A stretch of 17,812 nt of DNA. Source: Bacteroidota bacterium. GTDB taxonomy: Bacteria > Bacteroidota > Bacteroidia > Flavobacteriales > Weeksellaceae. A model generated the notes under the pieces. It was given only the letters and a program-made list of their open reading frames with translations. It was not told the DNA's origin and ran no database searches. The DNA lies in the NCBI GenBank assembly GCA_023399675.1, contig JAEWOM010000051.1, positions 1 through 17,812 on the forward strand, written 5' to 3'. The translations under genes and the position numbers were made by a program. Shown here one piece after another: positions 1 to 7,689 of the stretch (its first letter is position 1; each line of letters opens with the position of its first letter).

Positions 1-248
1 CTGTAGAATCGTGTGCTGCCTGCTGTTTCCCCGCTCTTTTTATCGATAATTAAGAAGGCTCCGTCACTTGCCATTGCTCCTTCAAAAAAACGCTGAAAAA
101 CCTCGCGTTCATATCGGTTTTTATTCGGATGCTGAGCCCAGATTTCCGGATCTGATGCAACATTGTACAAAACTTCAAAGTCAGATTGCTGCAACGGTTG
201 CAGACGCACATTTTCGTTTTCCAGGACAGGCTGCAGAATATTTTCCAT
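1..248 (-). CDS. GNAT-family N-acetyltransferase, N-terminal part (gene runs off the window)
   Basis: This is the first 82 codons of a gene that continues left of the window. From the ATG at 248 the translation begins MENILQPVLENENVRLQPL, then has a segment with DPEIWAQHPNKNRYE, and ends at the edge in GETAGSTRFY. The early ENENVRLQPL strand, the W-x-x-H-P segment and the G-S-T-R-F-Y strand resemble RimJ/RimL-type GNAT acetyltransferases, which move the acetyl group of acetyl-CoA to an amine, often a protein N-terminus. The acetyl-CoA loop (Q/R-x-x-G-x-G/A) would lie beyond the edge and cannot be checked. The start lies 18 bases after the stop of the fructosamine-kinase-family gene, so the two are probably co-transcribed. 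The substrate is unknown. Confidence 0.8.
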   Translation of the reverse strand, partial: MENILQPVLENENVRLQPLQQSDFEVLYNVASDPEIWAQHPNKNRYEREVFQRFFEGAMASDGAFLIIDKKSGETAGSTRFY

Positions 249-266
249 AGTAAGTAAAAATCAAAA

Positions 267-1121
267 TTAACCGAATTTTTTCAGAATTCGCTGTACCGAT
301 GTAATATAGCTTCCGCCAAACCGAACTGCATGAAAAATCAGCGGATATAGCTGGGAAACCTCTACCCTTTCCTGAAATCCCGGCGCTACAGGAAAACATT
401 CGAAGTAGTTTTTATAAAAAGTTTCGGGAAAACCTCCGAAAAGCATCGCCATTGCGAGATCCATTTCGCGGTGTCCATAATAAACGGCAGGATCAATGAC
501 CGTGATTTCACTACTTTCGGTAACAAAATAATTTCCGGCCCAAAGATCACCGTGTATCAGCGAAGGCTTTTCTGAAGGATAAATTTCGGCAAGTCGGGCA
601 CAAAGCCGGTCTGTGTTTTTCAGATCGTTACGGGAAGCGATTCCTTTGTCGAACATCTGTTTCATCGCAGGCAAAATCCGGTTTTCGGCATAGAAATCTG
701 CCCAGTTGTTTTTGTGCGAATTGTCCTGTGGCTGCGTTCCGAGGTAATTATTTTCATAAAACCCGAACGCTTCGTTCGAAACCTGATGCATGTTCGCGAG
801 ATTTGCGGCAAATTCGATCCATGCAACTTCGGTTGCATTTCCTTCCGGCAGAAATTCAAGAATGAGATATTGATGCCGGTCATTGCCGCCTACTTTTACG
901 ATTTCGGGAATTTTAAAACGGGATTTCTTTCGAATTTCATTGAGTCCGTTTGATTCCTTCTGAAACAGTTCAGGATATTTTTCTGCATCATTGATCTTGA
1001 TAAAATACGGGTCATTTTCTGCAGTAAAACGATAGGCTGCGTTGATGTCACCACCCGAAAGCTTCGAAATAGTTCGGTGCTGCGCAAAACCTGCCTGTTC
1101 TATTATTTCCTGTATGTTCAT
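267..1121 (-). CDS. Fructosamine kinase family protein (FN3K-like)
   Basis: The 284-residue protein is the usual length for bacterial fructosamine-3-kinase-related proteins, which phosphorylate sugar adducts on protein amines and so allow deglycation in the cytoplasm. Features that match the kinase fold are a Gly-rich segment LSGGDINAAYRF (about 21-32), a candidate ATP-binding lysine in YFIKIN (Lys42), the hinge-like YLILEFLPEG (85-94), the catalytic loop SLIHGDLWAGN with Asp192 and Asn197, and the metal-binding VIDPAVYYGHREMD with Asp210. There is no signal peptide or membrane segment. It lies 71 bases after the alkyltransferase stop and 18 bases before the acetyltransferase, so it may belong to a small repair-type operon (alkyl-DNA repair, protein deglycation, acetylation). 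That shared theme is inference. Family assignment is strong; the actual substrate is not known. Confidence 0.9.
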   Translation of the reverse strand: MNIQEIIEQAGFAQHRTISKLSGGDINAAYRFTAENDPYFIKINDAEKYPELFQKESNGLNEIRKKSRFKIPEIVKVGGNDRHQYLILEFLPEGNATEVAWIEFAANLANMHQVSNEAFGFYENNYLGTQPQDNSHKNNWADFYAENRILPAMKQMFDKGIASRNDLKNTDRLCARLAEIYPSEKPSLIHGDLWAGNYFVTESSEITVIDPAVYYGHREMDLAMAMLFGGFPETFYKNYFECFPVAPGFQERVEVSQLYPLIFHAVRFGGSYITSVQRILKKFG

Positions 1122-1192
1122 GAAGTCTGCTTTGGTTTACATTTCAAAATTCAGGATTAAACAATAACTGTAAAAATAATTTTATAGTAGGT

Positions 1193-1843
1193 TTAAAATA
1201 AAACCGCTTGTTCGACTTCGAGCAGTTTCTGTTTTCTCCAGATTCCGCCGCCATAACCGGTTAGTTTTCCATTTGAGCCAATCACTCGGTGACAGGGAAT
1301 CAGGATGGAAATTTTATTCAGGCCGTTCGCATTCGCAACTGCGCGGACTGCTTTCGGATTACCCAGTATTTTGGCCTGTTCCTGATAACTGATCGTCGTT
1401 CCGTACGGTATGGTACGCAGAATTTTCCAGACATTTTTCTGAAAATCAGTCCCAACGGGAGAAAGCGGAGCAGTGAATTCTTTTCTTTTTCCAACGAAAT
1501 ATTCGGCAAGTTCTTTTTCCAGAGTGGTGAAATATGGATTTTCTCCCGGAATAATACTGGCGTTAAAATGCTTTGATATTTCTTTCAGTTCAGTGGCAAG
1601 CGCCTTTCTGTCGGAATATTCCAGCATGCAGATGCCTACTTCAGCAGCACAGGCAATCATGGTTCCGAGCGGCGTTTCGATTTGTTTGACAGTAATCACT
1701 TTATCGCTGTTTGGATTTTCCACCACTGTAACAGGCAAAATTCGCGAATCGGCATCAGGGCTGCCCGTTTCTTCGAGGACCTGTTCGACAGCATCAAAAC
1801 TTTTCTGTTCCTCAGCAGTATTTTTTTTTATTGTCTTATCCAT
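1193..1843 (-). CDS. Methylated-DNA--[protein]-cysteine S-methyltransferase with N-terminal extension
   Basis: This is the suicide repair enzyme that moves the alkyl group from O6-alkylguanine in DNA to its own cysteine. The Ogt/Ada-C family motifs are visible: the helix-turn-helix region FQKNVWKILRTIPYGTTISYQ, the Asn hinge in RAVANANG, and the active site ILIPCHRVIG (Cys184 counted from the start used here), followed by LTGYGGGIWRKQKLLEVE. I chose the ATG at 1843 (MDKTIKK). The longer frame from 1891 would begin almost at the predicted transcription start, because a good TAnnTTTG promoter element lies at 1900-1893. From 1843 the protein is 216 residues. The family core starts near VITVKQIETPLG, so about 48 residues form an extra, charged N-terminus that I do not recognise; it shows no AraC/Ada-type DNA-binding domain. 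The catalytic assignment is secure. Confidence 0.93.
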   Translation of the reverse strand: MDKTIKKNTAEEQKSFDAVEQVLEETGSPDADSRILPVTVVENPNSDKVITVKQIETPLGTMIACAAEVGICMLEYSDRKALATELKEISKHFNASIIPGENPYFTTLEKELAEYFVGKRKEFTAPLSPVGTDFQKNVWKILRTIPYGTTISYQEQAKILGNPKAVRAVANANGLNKISILIPCHRVIGSNGKLTGYGGGIWRKQKLLEVEQAVLF

Positions 1844-1892
1844 GATTTCAGTTGTCTGTTTAACAACCAAAATTGATATGTTACCATTCATA

Positions 1893-1923
1893 CAAATGTA
1901 TCGGAATTCAGTTCACGATACAA
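1893..1923 (-). promoter_or_regulatory. Bacteroidota-type promoter of the alkyltransferase gene
   Basis: Read on the minus strand, TTG (1923-1921), a 20-base spacer and TACATTTG (1900-1893) match the Bacteroidota primary-sigma consensus TTG-N19/20-TAnnTTTG. Transcription would start near 1889-1886. That leaves a leader of about 45 bases before the ATG at 1843 and argues against translation from the ATG at 1891. Confidence 0.65.
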
Positions 1924-1944
1924 CTAACATTTGGACACCATATC

Positions 1945-1981
1945 AAAAAAAAGCATTTCCAAAAAATTGAAAATGCTTTTT
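1945..1981 (-). terminator. Intrinsic terminator after the outer-membrane protein gene
   Basis: Arms 1948-1958 and 1971-1981 form an 11-bp stem (AAAAGCATTT core) with a 12-base loop. On the minus strand the stem is followed by a run of T (complement of 1945-1950). It lies about 20 bases past the stop codon at 2000-2002. The A/T symmetry would let it act in both directions. Confidence 0.7.
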
Positions 1982-1999
1982 CACAGGTAATCTGTTTAA

Positions 2000-2563
2000 T
2001 TACTGCTGATCCTGCAATGCCGCATTTGCGCGACTGGTTGGCAAATAGATTTGGAATCCAACACCAAGGAAGAGATTTGCATTTGCATTTTTGTTTCCAC
2101 CGCCGAGAAGCGCCTGGTATTTCAGCAAAGCTTCCAAACCAACGTTTTCAGTTATGAAATATGCGTAACCCGCACCAATTCCTAGGTTTACACCGTTTGT
2201 AGAATTTCCGGAACTGGAATTGTCACCACCGAAACCAACACTGCCTTCACCAAAAAAAGCACCGTTTCTAAGCATGCTGTCCACCTCCGTGCTGCTGAAA
2301 TAATATCTTGTGAACGGTCCTACGCTCCAGGTGGTCTGCGTAACGTTGGTACCTTCCGGACTGTACACATTCAGACCTACTTCTGCTCCTACTGCCCATC
2401 TGTCCTGAAAGAAATAACCCAATTTTGGAGTGAGGTTCATGTTGAAACCATTGGTAAATTTAAAATTGGCAACCTGAGCGCCAACCATCCAGTTTCCCTG
2501 TTGAATCTGTGCACCGGATAAACCAAACAGAGCAAGTGCCCCGGCAAAAAATAATTTTTTCAT
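2000..2563 (-). CDS. Outer-membrane beta-barrel protein (porin-family-like)
   Basis: The 187-residue protein has a clear signal peptide, MKKLFFAGALALFGLSGAQ, cut after about residue 19. The rest alternates polar and aromatic/hydrophobic residues in short strands separated by Gly/Asn/Ser-rich turns, for example GNWMVGAQVANFKF, YFFQDRWAVGAEVGLNVY, WSVGPFTRYYF, GVNLGIGAGYAYFI and ANLFLGVGFQIYL. This is the pattern of a small eight-strand outer-membrane barrel of the OmpA-barrel/PF13505-like type, common in Flavobacteriia. The barrel appears to end at FQIYLP, followed by an unusual polar tail TSRANAALQDQQ rather than the terminal aromatic residue typical of BAM substrates. It is monocistronic, with its own terminator at about 1945-1981. 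No ligand or function can be assigned. Confidence 0.85.
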   Translation of the reverse strand: MKKLFFAGALALFGLSGAQIQQGNWMVGAQVANFKFTNGFNMNLTPKLGYFFQDRWAVGAEVGLNVYSPEGTNVTQTTWSVGPFTRYYFSSTEVDSMLRNGAFFGEGSVGFGGDNSSSGNSTNGVNLGIGAGYAYFITENVGLEALLKYQALLGGGNKNANANLFLGVGFQIYLPTSRANAALQDQQ

Positions 2564-2582
2564 AATAATTCTGATTTTTTAA

Positions 2583-2598
2583 TGTACTGCAATGTACA
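2583..2598. promoter_or_regulatory. TGTAC inverted repeat upstream of the outer-membrane protein gene
   Basis: TGTAC and GTACA arms flank TGCAAT, 20 to 35 bases upstream of the ATG at 2563. The same bases also read as a direct repeat, AATGTAC-tgc-AATGTAC. The position suits an operator or leader element, but arms of five bases can occur by chance and no regulator is known. Confidence 0.25.
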
Positions 2599-2714
2599 AA
2601 GAAAGTGTAGTAATTGTCTTGCAGCATTCTGATGCAGATTTATCGAATTCTCTTTATTCATCGAACTTAGAGGGGATTCGATATCAACCGAAAATTTGAC
2701 ATTCAATTATTAAG

Positions 2715-3080
2715 CTAAGAATTCGGCAGATTCAATTTCAATCCCGATCTCTTTTCAAAATTTTTCATCCAATCTTTTCCGTATTCAGCCTTCATGTTCT
2801 TTTTTGCCTGCAAATTATTTTCATGAACAGCTTTCAACAGGGAATCAGTAACCACTGATCCTGCAACTTTTTCAATAACAAATCCAAAATTTCTGGTTAT
2901 GGCTGAAGCATCATTAGCGTAACCAACAGGTTCAGATTCGCCGTAAACTTGAAAAATCTCAATTTTGGGAAACGTGGAATTGGCTTTTTGAACAGTTGCA
3001 CCGGCAGGTTTTTGAACTTTATGTTCACAAGAAGCGGTAACGAATGAAATACCTACAAGAATGATCAATAATTTTTTCAT
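2715..3080 (-). CDS. Small lipoprotein, unknown function, coupled to the LytTR/LytS operon
   Basis: This 121-residue protein has a lipoprotein signal (MKKLLIILVGISFVTASC) with a lipobox VTASC and acylated Cys at 17 or 18, so it should be anchored in the inner or outer membrane facing the periplasm. The mature part contains an IEIFQVYGESEPVGY stretch, a small domain around NFGFVIEKVAGSVVTDSLL, and a basic C-terminal helix KKNMKAEYGKDWMKNFEKR. I do not recognise the family. Its ATG (3080-3078) overlaps the stop of the sensor kinase in an ATGA arrangement, so translation is likely coupled to the kinase. It could be an accessory of that sensor or its conserved operon partner; this is inference from position. 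No clear terminator follows. Confidence 0.75.
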   Translation of the reverse strand: MKKLLIILVGISFVTASCEHKVQKPAGATVQKANSTFPKIEIFQVYGESEPVGYANDASAITRNFGFVIEKVAGSVVTDSLLKAVHENNLQAKKNMKAEYGKDWMKNFEKRSGLKLNLPNS

Positions 3081-4771
3081 TGCAGGAACTTTTGTGAGGC
3101 CGGAATGATAGGAAGATCTAAAGTTACGACCACCCCATTTTCGTCAGTCTTATTTTTGATCTCCATGTGGGATTTCGATTTCAATTCACGATCCAAACTT
3201 TTGAGTCTTTCTTTCATAATTGCAATGGCATGGGAATGATGCTGCTTTGATTCCATATTTTCCTGCATTCCGGAACCGTTATCTTCAATTTTTACCTGAA
3301 AACGGTCATTTGAAATCTGACAACTGATTAAAATTTTACCACGGTAATCAATATTTTTGAATCCATGCTTAATGGAATTTTCTACAAATGGCTGCAGACT
3401 CATTGCCGGAAAAAGAATTTCATCCTTAAGTTTTTCCAGTTCATCTGATACAATCAATTCAAAATCGAAATTATCCTTGCGCAACCGTTGTAACTGTGCA
3501 TATTTTGAAACCAGCTCCAGTTCAGTTTCCAACGTGACATTGCTTTTTCTGGAGGAATCCAAAACGGTGCGTGCAAACCTTGCAAAACTGTTCAGATAAT
3601 TAATTGACTGTTCATTTTTGCCCTGCCTGATCAAACTTTGGATAGAAGCCAGTGTATTAAAAATGAAATGCGGATTAATCTGGCTTCGAAGCAGATTCAT
3701 CTCCAGTTCCGCATTTTTAGTTTCGGCTTTGGCATTTTTTACTTTAAAAAAATAGTAAACCAGCACGGCGCCTAATGCGAAAAGTAATGCTAAGATGAGC
3801 AACAGTAGATTTCGCTGTTCTTTCTTGGCAATCTGAATTTTTGAGCTTTCGACCTGCCTGTGTAATTCCCTTTCTTTTTTGAAAGAAGTCTTTAAGCTCT
3901 CCATTTCTTCTGCCGTTTCTTTCTGGGTGATCAGCTTGTCAACCAACCGCAGTTTTTCCACGTTCGCAAATGCTGAATCCACATTTCCGAGTTGCTTCCA
4001 GGCCAGATAACGGCTTTGATGCAGCAACTGGCGGTTTCGGAGATTTTGAAATTCTGAAATGTGCATCTGCGCAGAATCAAGGTATTTCAATGCTTCACGA
4101 GGTTTCTTAAGTTCGGTTAGGATGATTCCGATATTGCTGTAAACCATTGGAAGTTCTTCCCCTTCATATTTCTTAAGAAGCCTGACGCCTATTTTCGCAT
4201 TTTCCAAACCACTTTTATAATTTTTGAGATCGGCTTCTATATTAGAATAATTCACAAAATAGGTGATGCTGTCCTATTGGTTCAAACCTGATCTGTCTAT
4301 ATCATCATACACTGATTTCGCAGCTTTCAGATCCTTCAATTCTGTGAGACTGTAGCCGAGTACAAGCTGATTTTGAAGCATTTTTTGTGGATTGCCGGTT
4401 CTTCGAAAATATTTCACCAGATAATCTGCCACTTCTGCTGATTTTTTGAATAAGCCCGACTGGTTGTACAGTTTTGCCTGATAATTCATTGCTTTAATGA
4501 TATTAACAGAATCACCTTTTCGGGAAGATCTTTCATGCCATTCCGTGGCAAACGCAACTGCATTTTTATAATTGAGAGTCATTTGTGCTGCGTAAATCAG
4601 GTGTGAAAATTCCTTATCGCTCAGTTCGGCTTTACTTTTCTTTTTCAGCAGGGAGCGGTACATCGATTCTACATCACCATTGGCAGTCCAAAAGTCAAGC
4701 GAATCCGTTTTCTGAGCAGAAATGCAAAAGAAAATCAGGAAGAATAAAAAAAATAAAATTCTGGAAATCAT
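3077..4771 (-). pseudogene. LytS-type TPR sensor histidine kinase, interrupted by an in-frame TAG
   Basis: One reading frame runs from the ATG at 4771 (TGATG overlap with the response-regulator stop) to the stop at 3077, broken only by TAG at 4276-4274 (codon 166). Before it lie a signal peptide (MISRILFFLFFLIFFCISAQ) and TPR-like helices. After it, with no shift of frame, come more TPR helices (DSITYFVNYSNIEADLK), a coiled coil, a membrane segment (LLLILALLFALGAVLVYYFF) and a His_kinase (PF06580) module: phospho-acceptor His in INPHFIFNTLASIQ (residue 368 of the full frame), N box QPFVENSIKHGF and G box DNGSGM. The whole is 564 codons, normal for this family. The kinase half could restart at the ATG at 4255 but would lack its signal peptide and half its sensor. 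Translational readthrough, a real nonsense mutation or a base-call error all fit. Confidence 0.85.
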
Positions 4772-5505
4772 CACAATGAAAGTAAATTGAGCACTTCTTC
4801 TCTGCGCCGCACAGAAACCGGAATAGAAACACCGTCTTTCAGAACAACGCCATGATTGTGACTGTAAAAATCAACACTTTTTTTATTAACGATGTAGGAT
4901 TGATGCGTTTTTACAAAGTTTTCTTCGGGCAAAATATTCTGATATTCTTTTAATGTTTTGCTGCAAATAATCTCCTTGTGATTCTCCAGGTAGAATGTGG
5001 TATAGTTTCCCTCACCTTTGCAATAGCGAATCTGATCTGTATTGACGAAGAAAATCTGCTCGGCCGTTCTCAAAGTTATTTTCTGAACCGGACTGTTCTT
5101 TTCACTGTGAAGCAGCAGTAATTTTCTTTGCTCCGCCGAAATCTTTCGATCAGCTTTTTCCTTAAATAAATTGACGGCGCCAAAAAGTTCATCCGGATCT
5201 ACAGGTTTCAGGATATAATCTAATGCCCCAATTTTAATCGCTTTTATTGCAAATTCGTCATAAGCGGTGATGAAAATAATGTCGAAAGGAATTTCGTCCA
5301 GTTTCTCCAAAATTTCAAAACTTCTTCCGTCATCGAGTTGGATATCCATTAGAACCAATTCAACTTTAATCTTTGGCAAAATGAGCAACGCCTCTTTTAC
5401 AGAAGTGCAGGTTCCGACAATTACTATGTCCGGATCCTTTTCCAGAAGCATGATCAGCTCATCCTGAATATTTTTTTCATCTTCTATGATAAAAGTCCGG
5501 ATCAT
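4771..5505 (-). CDS. LytTR-family response regulator
   Basis: The 244-residue protein has a receiver domain (1-115) with acidic residues Glu8, Asp9 and Glu10 (IIEDEKN), phospho-acceptor Asp54 in VLMDIQLDDG, Thr80 in IFITAYDEFA and Lys100 in YILKPVDP. A LytTR DNA-binding domain follows from about 140 to 242 (KITLRTAEQIFFV, IRYCKGEGNYTTFYLE, KTHQSYIVNKKSV and a C-terminal SIPVSVRRREEVLNLL). It would be phosphorylated by the LytS-type kinase encoded directly downstream and bind DNA through the beta-rich LytTR fold. Its TGA overlaps the kinase ATG by one base (TGATG), so the two are translated together. A candidate promoter lies at 5562-5532. Because the kinase is interrupted, this regulator may now lack its normal partner. 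Confidence 0.92.
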   Translation of the reverse strand: MIRTFIIEDEKNIQDELIMLLEKDPDIVIVGTCTSVKEALLILPKIKVELVLMDIQLDDGRSFEILEKLDEIPFDIIFITAYDEFAIKAIKIGALDYILKPVDPDELFGAVNLFKEKADRKISAEQRKLLLLHSEKNSPVQKITLRTAEQIFFVNTDQIRYCKGEGNYTTFYLENHKEIICSKTLKEYQNILPEENFVKTHQSYIVNKKSVDFYSHNHGVVLKDGVSIPVSVRRREEVLNLLSL

Positions 5506-5531
5506 TTTCTTTGAATATCAGTTTCCATTGG

Positions 5532-5562
5532 AAAAATTAAGAAAAAATCACAGCACATTCAA
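5532..5562 (-). promoter_or_regulatory. Candidate promoter of the LytTR operon, overlapping the upstream terminator
   Basis: On the minus strand TTG (5562-5560), 20 bases and TAATTTTT (5539-5532) fit TTG-N20-TAnnTTTG with one mismatch, about 26 bases upstream of the regulator ATG. The TTG lies in the loop of the terminator hairpin of the preceding gene. Confidence 0.4.
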
Positions 5563-5587
5563 TTTTTTCTGAGAATTATGCTGTGAT
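5540..5587 (-). terminator. Intrinsic terminator after the Thr-rich lipoprotein gene
   Basis: Perfect 9-bp arms ATCACAGCA (5547-5555) and TGCTGTGAT (5579-5587) enclose a 23-base loop. On the minus strand the stem runs straight into TTTTTTCTT, as expected for a rho-independent terminator about 20 bases past the stop at 5609. Confidence 0.75.
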
Positions 5588-5608
5588 CTAAAAATAAACT
5601 GTGTGTTT

Positions 5609-6022
5609 TTATCTACCCATTGAATTTGTCACCAATGCCTGCATTTCCTGGCTTTTTTTCACGGTATAATCCTGAAGTTTCTTGGCGTCTTCCGGAGAGA
5701 TATCTGTAAAAGTCTGGCCTTTGGTAGAAAGTTCGGTTGCTTTTGCCTGCAGTTCCTGCATTTTGCCCATATCCTGATTCGTTATTGCGTCTTTGTATAA
5801 AACCATCATTTCCTCATAGGATTTAGCATAATCATCTAATCTGGCATCATCAAAATCCGGAATATCGGCATTAGTTGTTGTTGCAGGTGTAGTAACCGCG
5901 TCATTTGCGGTAGTGGAAGTGGTAGTTGCCGGTGTTGAAGTGGTCGTTTCCACATTTTCTTTTTTGCATGATGTAAGTGCCAAAACAGCAACTGCGGACA
6001 TCATTAAAACTGTTTTTTTCAT
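5609..6022 (-). CDS. Thr-rich lipoprotein of unknown function
   Basis: The 137-residue protein starts with a lipoprotein signal, MKKTVLMMSAVAVLALTSCKK; the lipobox LTSC puts the acylated Cys at 19. A linker of about 35 residues made almost only of Thr, Ala, Ser and Pro (ETTTSTPATTTSTTANDAV and onward) then leads to a helical, acidic C-terminal domain (about 55-137) with FDDARLDDYAKSYEEMM and SPEDAKKLQDYTVKKSQEMQ. The linker probably extends the domain away from the membrane. The family is not recognised. It lies 50 bases after the DUF1266 gene and has its own strong terminator, so it ends a transcript. Confidence 0.85.
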   Translation of the reverse strand: MKKTVLMMSAVAVLALTSCKKENVETTTSTPATTTSTTANDAVTTPATTTNADIPDFDDARLDDYAKSYEEMMVLYKDAITNQDMGKMQELQAKATELSTKGQTFTDISPEDAKKLQDYTVKKSQEMQALVTNSMGR

Positions 6023-6072
6023 TGTTTTAAATTTTAAATTATTGGATTCTTAAAAAATGTTCTTTTTAAATA

Positions 6073-6792
6073 TTAAATAGGTCCTCCTCCTTTCAGAGGG
6101 CTTTTATCATGGGTCATCAGTTCTTCAGCTATCGCTGTCATCCCGGAATTTGCGCTGTCGGCATTCCACATTCCTCTTCCTAACATGTAACTTTTTGTGT
6201 AATCTGTCCATGTGTCGCAATATTTTCTTAGTTCATTGTAGCAGGATTCAAGGTATTCTGTCATTTCTTCCCTGGAAATAAAACTCTCTTCCCAGCAACG
6301 TCTTGCAATGAAAACGCCCCGACCAAAATCCCACGCGGCAATGCCGATTTTTTCAAGTTCCCGGTCATCAGAAATGATTTTATCTTCTAAAAACTGTGGA
6401 AAGCTCGTTTTTAAGTTTCTGTACATATTAACCATTCGTTCGTAGTCTTCCTCATCTTCAGCTTCATTATCAATGATTTCCGCATAATTGCCACTTTGAT
6501 CTCTAAATGCTTTCAAAACAGTTTGAAATAAATCCAGATAACCTGAATGAAGCAAATAGGATAAAGTTTCTATAGCAGATTGTCTGTCAGTTATACTCCA
6601 CCAGTTTCTTAGAATTTCCCATCTCAGACTTCTATCTAAGCCGGTTTCATAAGAATTTAAATAGGCTGACTGTTGTGACGCATACATTGAACTGATCAGT
6701 ACCTCCTTTAATTGCTGACCATGCAAAGGATTTTTCTTATTAATCTGAGGTCCGCTTAAAGCTTTGAATATTTTTTTTAGTGTTCCAAACAT
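6073..6792 (-). CDS. DUF1266 domain-containing protein
   Basis: The 239-residue, probably cytoplasmic protein has a basic N-terminus (MFGTLKKIFKALSG) and no membrane span. It carries features I associate with DUF1266: W-rich helices near DRSLRWEILRNWWSITDRQSA, the motif IAAWDFGRGVFIARRCWEESFISREEM (about residues 149-175), and a C-terminal DTWTDYTKSYMLGRGMW. DUF1266 has no established biochemical function. The start at 6792 lies 27 bases after the stop of the membrane-anchored gene upstream, so the two form a likely two-gene transcript. The C-terminus ends in a short basic/Gly-rich tail, KSPLKGGGPI. Family confidence is fairly high; function is unknown. Confidence 0.8.
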   Translation of the reverse strand: MFGTLKKIFKALSGPQINKKNPLHGQQLKEVLISSMYASQQSAYLNSYETGLDRSLRWEILRNWWSITDRQSAIETLSYLLHSGYLDLFQTVLKAFRDQSGNYAEIIDNEAEDEEDYERMVNMYRNLKTSFPQFLEDKIISDDRELEKIGIAAWDFGRGVFIARRCWEESFISREEMTEYLESCYNELRKYCDTWTDYTKSYMLGRGMWNADSANSGMTAIAEELMTHDKSPLKGGGPI

Positions 6793-6819
6793 GATAAAGT
6801 ATTTTTTCGATTAACATTA

Positions 6820-7515
6820 TTAAACCGCAACTTTAAGATTTGGATATTTCTCTCCCAGCTTTTTGAAGAAATCCTCCCCTACAATCTTTCCTTTTGCAAC
6901 GTCTGTAGCCATTTTTCCATTCAGCATTCCGCTGATTTCACCCGAATTGTTGATGATCAGCCGGTCTACGGCCTGTAAGGTACGGTTGCCTTCTCTTTGG
7001 GACAATTTGATGTTGTACACTTTCGGTATCTGATCTCCTCCCAGTTTAGAAAAATCAAGTCCCATTTCCTTTTTAGCACCACCATCTTCAATAACGGCAT
7101 CTTTCAAAGAGAATGCATCAAGCAGCAAATGCTCTTTTACGTTGCCGGAAATATCCGTGTCAAAAAAATGAACCTCATTTCCGCTCAGCACGAAATAGGC
7201 AAGACCTTCTTTCTGCACTTTGTGACTGCGTGTGAATGAATCCCGAAGCTGCTGTTTTACAATGCCTTTTGCAAGATCGCCTAAATTAGAAGGAATGGCT
7301 GCGGAAGTATAGGCATCAACAGGTTTTCCTTTCATCCATTCTTTCAGGTAAGGTAGTTCTCTGTTCAGTAAATCCTGTTTTACGGAATCTGAACTACTGC
7401 GAAGAGAGTTCCAGTCAATATTTGCTTCCTGCTTTTTCTGATACTTCATCGCGATGAAGGTGAGTCCGCCGCCTATTACAAGAAAAAGGATGACGATTAA
7501 AACAAGTGTTCCCAT
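6820..7515 (-). CDS. Membrane-anchored protein of unknown function
   Basis: This 231-residue protein has a single N-terminal membrane segment (MGTLVLIVILFLVIGGGLTFIAM) followed by a basic stop (KYQKKQ), so it is probably a bitopic inner-membrane protein. It lacks a convincing signal-peptidase site. The soluble part includes YFVLSGNEVHFFDTDISG and a beta-rich segment RLIINNSGEISGMLNGKM, and ends GEDFFKKLGEKYPNLKVAV. I do not recognise a family. It is the first gene of a pair with the DUF1266 gene 27 bases downstream, and a promoter candidate lies at 7566-7559. The pairing suggests a shared job, but nothing in the sequence tells what it is. Confidence 0.8.
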   Translation of the reverse strand: MGTLVLIVILFLVIGGGLTFIAMKYQKKQEANIDWNSLRSSSDSVKQDLLNRELPYLKEWMKGKPVDAYTSAAIPSNLGDLAKGIVKQQLRDSFTRSHKVQKEGLAYFVLSGNEVHFFDTDISGNVKEHLLLDAFSLKDAVIEDGGAKKEMGLDFSKLGGDQIPKVYNIKLSQREGNRTLQAVDRLIINNSGEISGMLNGKMATDVAKGKIVGEDFFKKLGEKYPNLKVAV

Positions 7516-7558
7516 AATTTCTACATTTTATAATTAATATTTTTCGATTTTGTTGAAT

Positions 7559-7566
7559 CAAATGTA
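7559..7566 (-). promoter_or_regulatory. Candidate -7 element for the membrane protein/DUF1266 pair
   Basis: TACATTTG on the minus strand is a perfect match to TAnnTTTG, 43 bases upstream of the ATG at 7515. The upstream -33 region has only a TTTC-type sequence at about the right distance, so the promoter is plausible but not strong. Confidence 0.45.
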
Positions 7567-7689
7567 TCATCATAAAATCGATGAAGAAAGGGGGAATTCA
7601 GATAGAAAAGCTGGAAATTCAAATATGAAGTATCTTAATGCAAATACGTTTTTGAAAAAGTAAAAGTGACTGATAAAGAAAAATTTCAA

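Noticed and set aside
1473..1970. Plus-strand frame of 165 codons
   Set aside because: It runs antisense through the alkyltransferase gene, whose motifs are unmistakable; its translation is low-complexity Phe/Ser/Cys-rich and has no recognisable domain.
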